DNA of 64,000 bases, taken from contig CM035444.1 of NCBI GenBank assembly GCA_020310875.1, forward strand, positions 15,378,085-15,442,084. The letters are read 5' to 3'. Made by a program: the position numbers and the translations under genes. Below are positions 43,502 to 52,867 of the stretch, piece after piece (position 1 is the first letter of the stretch; each line of letters starts with the position of its first letter). This DNA is from Ceratopteris richardii. Lineage: Eukaryota > Streptophyta > Polypodiopsida > Polypodiales > Pteridaceae. The notes under the pieces are model-generated. The model was given only the letters and a program-made list of their open reading frames with translations. It was not told the origin of the DNA and did no database searches.

Positions 43502-46500
43502 CTAGGGTTGAAATTCTACTTCATAGAAGTATTCTTCATCTAATGCAAAAGGTGGGTCCATAATGATTGACTCTAGATCGGAGTCACTCGCATCCTCGAA
43601 TGCATCAGGGCTAGGTTCACATTCTTCTAAAATTGCATCTCCCATGATTGGCTCTATGGAGAAAACTGAAATGTCATAGCCATCTTCATCGTAGTGAGGT
43701 GTCCATTGTTCTTCATTGATGGCTACATCCATTGTTGCTAGGATTTCTGCCCAACCGTGAGGTTCAAATTCTTCGTCAAGAAAGACTACAGGTGCATAGG
43801 CTGGGTCTTGAATTGATCTATGTGTTTCTTTTGCACCTACCTCTCTGGCTTTTCCTCTTTTCTCTTCTTCTACTGCCACTTTGCATATCCATAAGTGGGT
43901 GTCTTCATGCATCCATGAGGATCCTGATCGTATGGAATGCACAGATTCCGTATCATCTTTAGCTCTATGGATGGGATTCCATTGGATAGGAGGGACATCT
44001 CTATGAGAGTAATCTTTGAGATTGACTTTGTTCATAACACCTAAGTGTTGCAAATACAAGGAATTGGTTCCCCAATCCTGGACCACTTGCAACTGTCGCA
44101 TAAATGATCTTCCCAAAATCATCTCGTAGGCATGATTCTTGCTAAAATCACAGATAGCAAACATGTGCTCAAACTCTACACCACATGTAGTGAGAGTTAT
44201 TCCTTCAAGTAGTCCTAAAGGCCTCTCTATGTGGCCATCAGCCATTTGCAATTTCATCCTCGTGGGCTTGAGTGCTGGCTTGCCCCACCACTTCCATAGG
44301 GAAGTGGTAGTAATAGCAACTCCTGCACCTGAGTCCAGAATTGCCTTGGTTGTGTACCCCTGATGGGTAATGGGAAGATAGGTGTTTCCTTCTTCACCTT
44401 CACTCATATCTCCTATCTTGTCTAGAGGAATTTCTGGCACTGTCCTCTGAGAACCTACCTGGGAACGAGGTTTTGCTATCTCTGGTACTTGTTTGGCTAC
44501 ATGTTTCCATAACTCTGGCCTAACTTTGAGTAGCTCTTCTAAAGTGAGGTTGCACTGCACTTTAGTGTTTTTCACTACCTCTGTGTTCCTAGGTATGACT
44601 GAGTCCTCATTTCGTACCATGACTGTGGGTGCTCTCATACAAGTAGACTTATCTTCCCATGGACCTATGAAGTGGGGTAATTCTTGCAGAGAGTTGGACT
44701 CAAAGTCTAATCTTTCCTGAGATTGGGTGCTCTCATGCTCCTCATAAATGGATGGGATGTCTTGTGGGAATTGGTCGTGTGCATCATCCACAAGTTCAAT
44801 GGGAGGAGGGACTTCACTTTCTTTAGCCCATTTGTCTTCTTGAATCTCTCGTAGGAATTCTGGAGTGAACCTATTCATAGAAGAGGAGGTGTTTGGTCTA
44901 GTGGAATTGGACACATAAGCTTCCTGTGGGGGATGGCTTATGTTTTTGCTTGCCTCATCTCTTTCTTGATTTTTTTCTTCCTTGGCAGATCTTGCAATTA
45001 TACTCTCTAACTTCTCTAGGAGTCCATCCAAGTGCAATTGTGTCTTAGCTGAGCCTGAATAGTTGAAAAGGTGACTGGCTTCAAACATGGTATGAGCCAA
45101 TGCGACCATTTTTGCACATAGCTTGGTTCTCTCTATCTCTAGGTCAGCTCTAGGGTAGCACTTGTCATGATCCGTCACATTTGGCCCTTCTTTGATTCTG
45201 GCTTGATATGCCTTAAGCATCATGTCTATGTCTTCAAGAGTGGGGTCAACTAACACTAATCCTACTCTAGGGGGTGGTGGGATGGTCTGGGGTAGGTGGA
45301 CCGATGGTGGGTTAGATGGTGATGGAAGTGAGGGTGGTGGTGGTATGTGAGAGTTTGTTTGAGAGGTGAGTTCAACAATTTTGGCTTTTGTTTCTCTTAT
45401 GCTTTCTTCTAAGTCGCTCATCTTTTTAGACCATTGTCTTTTCATTCTTTCTCGACTATCCCTCCAGGCTCTCGACCGTTTCTTGGCTATGCTCTCCGTT
45501 TCACTAACATCTGGGCTCTTTTCCTGGCCTACACCTGGGTTCTGCTGTAAGGCTTGGGCTCTAGTGACCAATTGTATCGTTGCAGTGGAAGTGACACTTC
45601 CTGTGGAATCTACCACTAACCCAATAACGTTAATGGGAGTGATTTTTGGCATATTGCTGGGATTCTTAGGGCAATCTCGTAAGAGATGCTCCTTCCCGTA
45701 GTCTTGACAAAAGCCTTGAATCGTCACTGACTGGGGTTGTGTAGGTGGAGGTAAGGGGCAATCACGAATGAGGTGATCTCCCTGACATCTGTAGCATGGT
45801 CCTCTAGGGAATAGGGGTCTTACCTGCCTAGGCTGGGACCTAGCGTTAGGGTTTGTGTACATTACATTGGTGTACTCTGGCTCCCATCTAGGTTCACTTG
45901 GTTCTTCACTGTAGTAGGACTCACCATGTTTAGGAGATTGCATGTAGTAAGCCTGGGGACTATCAATGTGAGTAGAATCAAAACTATGATCGCTTGGGTC
46001 ACTTTCTGAAAGCAGTGGTGTTACTGGCACTATAGCTCTATTCAAATTTTCCTCAGCTGCTGCATACTTTACAGGAATCACATTAGTTGGGGTTGGAGGT
46101 TGTTGAGCTAACACAGGCTGTGGCCTTTGTTGGTTTTGGTAGGGTTGTTGATAGGGTTGCTGCGGTCTACCATATTGTTGTGGGGGGTACTGGTTCTGGT
46201 ATCTTCCCTGTTGTGGATAGGGCTGAGGGTAGGTTTGTCTAACTGCTTGCTTATTGTACGGGCAATCTTGTGCTGTGTGATTTGTGTATCTCCGTTCTAT
46301 GGTGCAATATTGGCTGCTAGGATTCACTTGGGGTTGAGCCATGATGGGACATGCGTTTGCCATATGGTCACCACCGCAAGTATAGCACCTCTTTACTGGG
46401 GCAAATCTAGGAATTTGTTTACTAGAGACACCTAGTTTTTGAGCTACTTTCTCCGCAAGTTCCTCAATTGATGTGGATTGTGAGGAAGAGAGGCTAGAAG

Positions 46501-47959
46501 CACTATCTGAATCCTTGTAGATTTTGGAAAGCTCTAACTCCTCCCCTAGGTTATCCTCAATGTCAATGCACATGCGTACACACTCTTCTATGGTCCTAGG
46601 GTCCTTCAAGTACACATAGGATCGCAACTTTGTACTTAGCAATCCTTCTAAGAATAAAGCCACTTGTTTTGCAGGTGTGGGTAGCTCAGGAATAGGGCAT
46701 CTCTCAAGATATTGCCTAAATCTTCTTCCTACAAGTCTCACAGTGTCCTGGGGGGTCTGCTTGAAGCTGCAGATCAATGAGGAAGTATTATGCCTTATGC
46801 CACTATTAGAGAATTCGGTGATGAAAGCCTCTAAGAGTTGGTCTATGCTCCTGAACTGTCTCTCGTTCAATGGTTGAAACCACGTAAGGGCTGTGTTCCT
46901 AAGTGTTAGACCAAAGGCATTATATTGCGTGAATAGGTCCTCAACTTGTTCAGCTCTCAAGACTTGCCTAAACTCGGCCACATGATCATATGGGTCTCCT
47001 GTGCCATCGAAGTAGTTCTTCATGGACTTAACTAACTGAGTCGGTCTCAAAATCCTGGTGTGTTCCCTAGGCCTTGGCAGAGGGAAATCATCAGCATTCC
47101 TCTGATTCCTTGGGGCTCTAAGTCCTTCAAGTTCCACTCTATTTGTTTCCGTTCTCGTTCTGTCTCTTCCCACTGGGTTGGCAAAGCTTACCTCCGGTCT
47201 ATCTCTATGTCTGTCTCTTTGAATTCCATGAGCTTGGGATGTTCCAACTCCTGGGTGACCAAAGGACACATTCGATCTTGGTTGGGGGAAAATAAATTCA
47301 CCTTTCCAAGTGTAAGCATGCCTATCATTTTCTGTAACCCCAAAGATCCTCTCTGACGAGTGATCTAAGTAGGTCACTCTGCCTGGGCTATCAGGATCTT
47401 TAAACTCATAGACCATGATTGTTCCTACCTCACTCGGCTGGTTAGGTCTATATCTCCAAAAGGCTTCATCAGTCTCTCGGTTCAGGAGTAGATCTATGCT
47501 CTTATTATCTTGGGGAATCCACTCTGGTGTGATAATCCTAGTGAGAACAGACTTGCCTCGGGGGGTTCTAGGTTCTACACCCATGTTTCCTTGCTCTAGG
47601 TCACCTAAGTCCGTTTCTGAGACCACATTCCCAAATTCATCTGTCCTCTCTGGATGACTGGTGACTACATATATTGTCCCTTCCTTGTCTAGGTATGCTC
47701 CATTTTCAAACTTGACAGCTGGGTGTTCTAGTCCAATATATTGGTTAGGGTTTTTAATCTGGACCACAGATCTTCCTAGGCCGTCCTCATAGATGCTAGC
47801 ACCTAATCGGTTGGTCCTAAGGTATTCAAGTTGCGTCTTGTAAGGGCCTTCCACCCTATGTAAATATGGCACTCTGGAGCTTCCTGTAGGTCTCTCCATA
47901 CCGTGGGACATCTCAGACTCGCTCGTCTCAGAGCTAGGATAGTACGAATGATGGCTCAA
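43502..47959 (-). CDS. G2 Gag-protease, long intact frame
   Basis: 1485 codons from ATG 47959 without a stop, unusually long for gag. The first about 290 residues are not recognised. About 300-470 are the gypsy capsid domain (YFDGTGDPYDHVAEFRQVL, LTWFQPLNERQFRSIDQLL). Knuckle-like repeats follow: CYTCGGDHMANAC (about 523), CYRCQGDHLIRDC (about 725) and two degenerate ones (YCTIERRYTNHTAQDC, FCQDYGKEHLLRDC). A Gln/Tyr/Pro-rich stretch lies between them. About 825-870 is a basic coiled coil; then Pro-rich and acidic segments. The retropepsin is at about 1190-1310 with AILDSGAGVAITT (D near 1207) and MILGRSFMRQLQVV. It ends at TAG 43502. In the particle this would form the shell and process the polyprotein. 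Confidence 0.85.
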   Translation of the reverse strand: MSHHSYYPSSETSESEMSHGMERPTGSSRVPYLHRVEGPYKTQLEYLRTNRLGASIYEDGLGRSVVQIKNPNQYIGLEHPAVKFENGAYLDKEGTIYVVTSHPERTDEFGNVVSETDLGDLEQGNMGVEPRTPRGKSVLTRIITPEWIPQDNKSIDLLLNRETDEAFWRYRPNQPSEVGTIMVYEFKDPDSPGRVTYLDHSSERIFGVTENDRHAYTWKGEFIFPQPRSNVSFGHPGVGTSQAHGIQRDRHRDRPEVSFANPVGRDRTRTETNRVELEGLRAPRNQRNADDFPLPRPREHTRILRPTQLVKSMKNYFDGTGDPYDHVAEFRQVLRAEQVEDLFTQYNAFGLTLRNTALTWFQPLNERQFRSIDQLLEAFITEFSNSGIRHNTSSLICSFKQTPQDTVRLVGRRFRQYLERCPIPELPTPAKQVALFLEGLLSTKLRSYVYLKDPRTIEECVRMCIDIEDNLGEELELSKIYKDSDSASSLSSSQSTSIEELAEKVAQKLGVSSKQIPRFAPVKRCYTCGGDHMANACPIMAQPQVNPSSQYCTIERRYTNHTAQDCPYNKQAVRQTYPQPYPQQGRYQNQYPPQQYGRPQQPYQQPYQNQQRPQPVLAQQPPTPTNVIPVKYAAAEENLNRAIVPVTPLLSESDPSDHSFDSTHIDSPQAYYMQSPKHGESYYSEEPSEPRWEPEYTNVMYTNPNARSQPRQVRPLFPRGPCYRCQGDHLIRDCPLPPPTQPQSVTIQGFCQDYGKEHLLRDCPKNPSNMPKITPINVIGLVVDSTGSVTSTATIQLVTRAQALQQNPGVGQEKSPDVSETESIAKKRSRAWRDSRERMKRQWSKKMSDLEESIRETKAKIVELTSQTNSHIPPPPSLPSPSNPPSVHLPQTIPPPPRVGLVLVDPTLEDIDMMLKAYQARIKEGPNVTDHDKCYPRADLEIERTKLCAKMVALAHTMFEASHLFNYSGSAKTQLHLDGLLEKLESIIARSAKEEKNQERDEASKNISHPPQEAYVSNSTRPNTSSSMNRFTPEFLREIQEDKWAKESEVPPPIELVDDAHDQFPQDIPSIYEEHESTQSQERLDFESNSLQELPHFIGPWEDKSTCMRAPTVMVRNEDSVIPRNTEVVKNTKVQCNLTLEELLKVRPELWKHVAKQVPEIAKPRSQVGSQRTVPEIPLDKIGDMSEGEEGNTYLPITHQGYTTKAILDSGAGVAITTTSLWKWWGKPALKPTRMKLQMADGHIERPLGLLEGITLTTCGVEFEHMFAICDFSKNHAYEMILGRSFMRQLQVVQDWGTNSLYLQHLGVMNKVNLKDYSHRDVPPIQWNPIHRAKDDTESVHSIRSGSSWMHEDTHLWICKVAVEEEKRGKAREVGAKETHRSIQDPAYAPVVFLDEEFEPHGWAEILATMDVAINEEQWTPHYDEDGYDISVFSIEPIMGDAILEECEPSPDAFEDASDSDLESIIMDPPFALDEEYFYEVEFQP

Positions 47960-47999
47960 CTGCTGGGCCTAAGACCTAGCAGTATGATTGACAGTAGCC

Positions 48000-48840
48000 T
48001 CTGAAGATGTAAGACTTTGTCTATCTCTCCCTAGGTGTCGACCTGCTCTAAGGTTCATAAGCCCAATTGAATAATCCCAAATTTTCCCAAGTACACTTGC
48101 GTTGCTGAGTTCTTTTGCATTAGTCACTTGTTCTTTTTTAATCCCTTAGGGTGTCACTTCTTGTCCAGTTACTCTTTGCCGCAAGGAACACTTGAATTTT
48201 TATCGTACTTTGAGTGCAATCGCTCAATTTAATTTCTTTTCCCTTAGGTTGCTTTGCGATTGTAATCTCCTAACACTTGCACTTGAGTGATTAGAGTTCT
48301 TGGACTTGGTAGTTCTTAACATGTTCCTAATTAACCAAAACCTCTATCCGTACTTAGGCTATGCTAGGGATTGACAGAGGGTGTTGAGAATTTCCAACCT
48401 TAAGTTTCTTCCCTTGGTTGCCCTTGTATGCCTAGGAAGCGTGTTCCCAAGCTCGCACTTACTCTTGCTTCGAGTACCCTTCGATGCTCTCAAAGTACCT
48501 GAAAAAGTCCACAATTAGCTCAAGAATTGACTTCAGTTGACAGACAGATCACTTTCATGCATGTAATTCACAAACCCAATTGCCTTTTGCCTTTATGGAA
48601 AACAACCCCAAGGGACCCTCAATTTTTTCCTACCCCGGGATATGGTCAATTTAAAATTTTCCTACCCCACGAGCTTTCCAACAAAACAAAAATCACCGCA
48701 ATCGGATTTCGTATGAGGAAGTTATGTCCACTCAGGGTTTTGGGGCCAAATCAGGATCTTAAACAGGTTAGCAGGCAAACAGGACTTCTCAAAATACTTT
48801 GTGTAATGGCCTCACAATGCAAAGATGAACCCTAGTATTT
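48000..48840. other. G2 leader, no motif seen
   Basis: Non-coding sequence upstream of the gag ATG; no recognisable element. Confidence 0.5.
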
Positions 48841-48849
48841 GTCCCACGT

Positions 48850-49275
48850 CAATCGCGATCGATGTGTTGGTCGCGATTGACAGGTCCGTCGTGGCTATCA
48901 GTCGCGATTGATGGGTCAATCGAGATTGACACGTGGCCCGGATTTTCAGTCGGTCATGGTCAAAGGGTCGTTGACTCTGTCAGTCGCGATTGATGGGTCG
49001 ATCGCGATTGACAGTTCCTTCGCGAGGGTCTGTCCGTCGTGGTCAAGCAATCGTTGACTGTGTCGATCGCGATTGACAGATCCGTCGTGGCTGTCAGTCG
49101 CGATTGACTGGTCGATCGCGATTGATGGCTCGATCGCGATTGACACGTGTCACACGTAGGTTCTGTCAGTCGTGGTCAGTCGGTCGTTGACTCTGTCGGT
49201 CGCGATTGACAGAGCCGTCGGTAGGTGTCCGTCGTGGTTTGTCGATCGGGATTGACTGAGCGATCGCGATTGACA
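48850..49275. repeat. CpG-rich minisatellite in the G2 leader
   Basis: A short core (A/G)TCGCGATTGA(C/T) occurs at least eleven times, often as the palindrome-bearing TCGATCGCGATTGAC, separated by variable spacers with GTCCGTCGTGG or GTCGTTGACT. A late variant sits at 49380. Repeats are degenerate in spacing but the ATCGCGAT core is strongly kept. The minus-strand frame over it gives only repetitive SIAID-type peptides. Confidence 0.88.
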
Positions 49276-49740
49276 GAAATCTGAGGAATTTTAAAATTTC
49301 AAGCACACATTTGGGAAGCTCTAGGCATGTAGATCATGATTATGTACTTTGTTTAGCAAAAAGACCTTTTTTTCTGTCGGTCGTGATTGACAGAGGTCAA
49401 CGCCTCGGGACCTGCACAATCAAATTTTTTACTTGCTGGAGCTGGTGCAGTTGCTGGGGATGCTGATTCCTACAGAAAATCTCAAAAAACACAGAAAATC
49501 ACAAGCACAGAAACACTCTCTCGCCGCTCTCTCTCACAAGTGAAATGAGGGGAATGGTATGGGTGGGGTGATATGACCAAACACTGAAATTTTTCGCGAT
49601 GATGGAGATGGATGTGGGAGATGGTGAGGATGATGATGGTGATGAGAAAAACAAAAGAAAATAGGTAAAAGTGAAGAAAATACCTATGACTCCAACGCGT
49701 CAACTCTACGTCTTACCATCACACGCTCGTCCTCAAAGCT
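49276..49740. other. G2 leader next to the primer site, no gene seen
   Basis: Contains CT-rich and GAT-rich simple stretches; no coding region. Confidence 0.5.
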
Positions 49741-49742
49741 CG

Positions 49743-49761
49743 ATCCCCGGCAACGGCGCCA
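49743..49761 (-). other. primer binding site of G2
   Basis: The minus strand reads TGGCGCCGTTGCCGGGGA five bases after the 5' LTR end. This sequence is typical of plant Tat/Athila-like gypsy elements (family knowledge). Confidence 0.88.
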
Positions 49762-49766
49762 AAATT

Positions 49767-50473
49767 TGGTGTAGCTCAGTGATGAGTAGCACCTCCTTTA
49801 ATGTCAATCCGGGAAGACGTGAGGATGGTATGAAGACCTCGAGCAAGTGAAGGCACAAGTGCGTGAGTGAGAAGCACACTAACATGCACGCACATACACA
49901 CACACGCGCACACATGGCAAGATCAAGAGTGAGAAGCAATGAAGTTCTTAGATTACTTTCAAAAAGCTCTTACAAGTTCAAATCAATTACAAGCTAACCT
50001 AAAAAATGAGCTCTCTAGCTCTATTTATAGTTTTTGACTAGGTTTTGGCCTTGTCCAGACCTAGTGTCCGGCCTAGTTAAAAATTAGGTTCTCTACCCTA
50101 TTTGAAGGTTCAAACGGAGTCTAAAAAATGTGAAAACTGATAGGTAGGTACTTCTAAAGCTCCTCAAGCTCAAGGACTCCTTGGCTTGCACAAAATGGAG
50201 CTACAAAAATATGAAATGGTATTTACAATGGTTTTTAGTGATGAAAATCACTATTTTTGTAGGGATTTCTTCTAACATTTTGACATACATTTCCTGGAGC
50301 TCCCTACTTGCTCCTTCTTCTTGTGTGCCCAACTCTTTGATGCCTGAAAAATTTAAATGGCCTACTTGCCAGATCTTCTTTGACTACTATGTCTGCCTGT
50401 GCTTTCTCTTCGTTCCGACTCCCTTCGTAGGCTTCCTTGTCTTGCAACTCCTTTAGTTCCTTGACTACTGCCA
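49767..50473 (-). repeat. 5' LTR of G2
   Basis: About 707 bases; the minus strand starts near GCAGTAGTCAAGG and ends GCTACACCA. A minus-strand TATA box TATAAATAG lies at 50021-50029. A CA-rich microsatellite is at 49880-49915. The LTR also encodes the tail of the extra ORF. Confidence 0.88.
50021..50029 (-). promoter_or_regulatory. TATA box of G2 5' LTR
   Basis: TATAAATAG on the minus strand, conserved in the 3' LTR at 34690-34698. Confidence 0.65.
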
Positions 50474-50630
50474 ATAGCCTTGAAGGGTGGAGTCCAATCT
50501 TTTCCATTGTATGTTTAGGCATCAAGTTAATGCCAGAACCACCATCCACAATAACTCCTTGAAATTCATGACCTTTGATAGATACTGTCAGCCGAGGACT
50601 TTTATAATCGGTAAGGGGTGCTTCCCCTAC
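50304..50630 (-). pseudogene. H protease, N-terminal half, fused by insertion to G2 LTR sequence
   Basis: The minus strand reads the start of a gypsy retropepsin, VIVDGGSGINLMPKHTMEKIG (about 50560-50500), with D-G-G at the active site as in some plant gypsy families. At 50473 the H sequence ends and G2 LTR begins. The frame happens to stay open and continues into the LTR peptide AVVKELKELQDKEAYEG, ending at 50304. A frameshift near 50630 separates it from the knuckle region. The rest of the protease is lost at the other G2 edge. Confidence 0.75.
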
Positions 50631-51459
50631 ATTTTTTTCCTTTATGTAAAATAGCAGTCTTTGCTACCAAACTTGTAGTGGAAGCCTCATCAATTATCTG
50701 CAATAGTTCTGACCTGAATTTCCCATACATCTTTATTAAATAAAAAATACTAACCTCCTTTTTCATGGACTTGAGTAGTTTTGAAGCCTCTGATTCCTTA
50801 AGAACATGGGCTCCAAGTGACTTACCAAACTCCTCTTGAGCCCAGATGAATGCATGCCCAATGGCATCACTAGTACCTATGGGATCTCCTTTTTGCCTTG
50901 TATCTGCACATGCAATGGTCTTGTCTTCAGATGTCTCTTTGTCTTTGTTCAATCCATCAATTCTTGGTTGTTGAGCTATATCTACTTGAGCCTTTCCTTT
51001 ATTTCTTGTCTCCACTGTAAAAGATTCTATGTCTTCTAACTGCACCATCCTGGTAGATGGTGATGGCTCATTAACCTGATCTAACAGTTCTTCATTGTGT
51101 ATAGAAATCATTTGAATATGGGGCCCATATGAAGAGGCTTGATTCTTAGGACAACAATTTGTATAGTGGTCTCTGGCCTCTGGGCAGTTTCTGCAAGGAG
51201 GGGCATTTTCTGGTAGAGTGCACCTACTTTGATAGTGCCCACATTCTCCACATCTGAAACAAATGATTGGCCGTCTAGGCCCATTTGCAAAGTTATTCCT
51301 CTGTCTAGGGTTGTAAGTGTTACCTTGATTGGGTGCAGCCGCCATTACATTTGCTGGAGGTAGGGGTCCTCCTTGTGTCCAATATGTTATTGCAGGTATT
51401 CCCCTTGATTGGCATTCCTGGGCCTCATGACCAACTTTCCTGCATAATTGGCAATTCAC
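50602..51459 (-). pseudogene. H Gag C-terminal region with three zinc knuckles
   Basis: The nucleic-acid-binding end of Gag. The minus strand shows CQLCRKVGHEAQEC, CFRCGECGHYQSRC and CRNCPEARDHYTNC, three CCHC-type knuckles in about 90 residues, followed by an acidic linker. A fourth, CSICSKQGHIVSEC, lies across the Cop2 insertion at about 58340-58385. Cop2 entered between the first and second knuckle, marked by the CAGAG duplication. Confidence 0.82.
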
Positions 51460-51465
51460 ACTTAA

Positions 51466-51470
51466 CAGAG
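51466..51470. repeat. target-site duplication CAGAG, left of Cop2
   Basis: Matches 58336-58340. Confidence 0.92.
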
Positions 51471-52633
51471 TGTTGAAGAATCACTCACGAATTTGACAAA
51501 CGAAAAAGGGAGAAAAAGAAGGAAGGAATCTTCAGAAAATCAAAGCCTTCAGTTGTACAGTGCACGATGTCAGTACGCGGTGTGCGGCGCATAAATAAAA
51601 TTTTGATGTGCGGCGCATTAAAAGAACAGGAGTAGGAAGAGCGCAGAAGGAAAGTGTATATATATATATACACCAAGGATTGGAGAAAGAAGAAGAGAAG
51701 ACTCAGAGAGAGAGAGATAGAGAGTTAATATAGCAGATGCGCAGAGACGCAGAGTTATAGACAGGAGACGCCATAGATCGTGTGTGTAGAAGAAGACGCC
51801 AGAGATCGCGTATGTATAGATGAATAACAGAAGCCTGAAATATCGGGTATTCATCTGAGAGAGATGGTAATAAGAAACTACTCAGTATAGGAGAGTTTCT
51901 GTAGCTTGAGCAAGAAGAGGCCAGGCTCACTTGTACACATCTTCTCTAATAGAAAACACATGTTCATGTGGATGTTTGTGTGTACTGTTTGTATGCGGAA
52001 GAAACAGAGTATGTTTTTAAAGTTAGTTAACAGTTAACGTTTTCTCAGTAACCGCATTCTCAGTCAGTTGCAGTTCTTACTGTAAAAGTATTTTCCGGTA
52101 GAAGAACGAAGTAGATCTCGCAGAGTAATGCGAAGTTTTGTGTGAGAGATAGCTCATTCCGTAGCTAGACATCTCTACTTTCGGTTGATCAAAGTTTCCG
52201 GTAGAAAAGATATCTATACACAGTACAAAGTGTGACCGGAAAGAGGCTGTCTGAACTAGTGAAGTTTTTCCTTAAACTTCAGAAAGTGTTCAGTAAGTTA
52301 AGGAAGCTTTTGCGTCACTTCCTTACTTCATGTATGTTTCCTTGAAGTAATTATAAATAGATTTGAAGTTCATTCCGGTACAATTCCGGTACGATTACGG
52401 TGTCAGTCCAGTGACAGTCCGATGAAATTTCGGTGCAACCTTTCCAGTAAATAAGAGCGCAGTCTTATATATTTAGCACTAGACTTCGCTAAGCTATTGA
52501 TTGATTACAGAGGTGTTCTGAATCACTCTAGCTTAGTTCTTCTTCGGCGTGGCGGTTTCCGCAAGGCTCAGCCTTCGTCGTGTCGTCAAGGAGTGGTATC
52601 AGAGTCGAAGAAGAATACCACACATCCGCAACA
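51471..52633 (+). repeat. 5' LTR of Cop2
   Basis: Starts TGTTGAAGAATCACTC and ends CACATCCGCAACA. It includes a TA microsatellite (51657-51671) and, close to its end, a primer-site-like TGGTATCAGAGTCG (about 52594-52607). Confidence 0.95.
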
Positions 52634-52635
52634 AG

Positions 52636-52647
52636 TGGTATCAGAGC
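52636..52647 (+). other. primer binding site of Cop2 (initiator-tRNA-Met type)
   Basis: TGGTATCAGAGC lies two bases after the 5' LTR. Confidence 0.92.
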
Positions 52648-52849
52648 TAGGCGTATCTAATCAGAGTCAGAGCTAGGCGTATCTAATCAGAGTCAGAGCT
52701 AGGCGTATCTAATCAGAATTAGAGCTAGGCGTATCTAATCAGAGTCAGAGCTAGGCGTATCTAATCAGAGTCAGAGCTAGGCGTATCTAATCAGAGTCAG
52801 AGCTAGGCGTATCTAATCAGAGTCAGAGCTAGGCATATCTAATCATAGC
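52641..52849 (+). repeat. 26-base tandem repeats starting in the primer site
   Basis: About eight head-to-tail copies of a unit containing TCAGAGCTAGGCGTATCTAA. The first copy overlaps the last seven bases of the primer site (TCAGAGC). Copies are near identical; the last reads AGGCATATCTAATCATAG. The array fills most of the leader up to the gag ATG at 52868. Confidence 0.92.
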
Positions 52850-52867
52850 CGAGAGCATTCACCATTA

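Larger units (their letters stand above)
34604..50473 (-). mobile_element. G2: large Ty3/gypsy element with a second protease and an extra ORF
   Basis: A 15.9-kb minus-strand element inserted into the H protease region. In transcript order: 5' LTR (49767-50473), primer site (49743-49761), a 1.8-kb leader with a minisatellite, gag-protease (47959-43502), RT, RNase H and integrase (43267-40855), INT C-terminus with a second retropepsin and basic tail (40800-39523), a 460-base gap, a frame of about 1360 codons (39064-34973), a polypurine tract (35145-35160), and a 3' LTR (34604-35141) truncated at its distal end. The shared LTR parts differ at about six of 538 positions by eye. No flanking duplication remains because the outer end of the 3' LTR is lost. 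Confidence 0.9.

Noticed and set aside
48946-49146. Repetitive SIAID-type peptide in the G2 leader
   Set aside because: A by-product of the minisatellite; not a plausible protein.
48850-49275. Minisatellite as a CRISPR array
   Set aside because: Repeat core is only about 10-15 bases, spacing is irregular, spacers are themselves repetitive, and the context is a plant retrotransposon leader.
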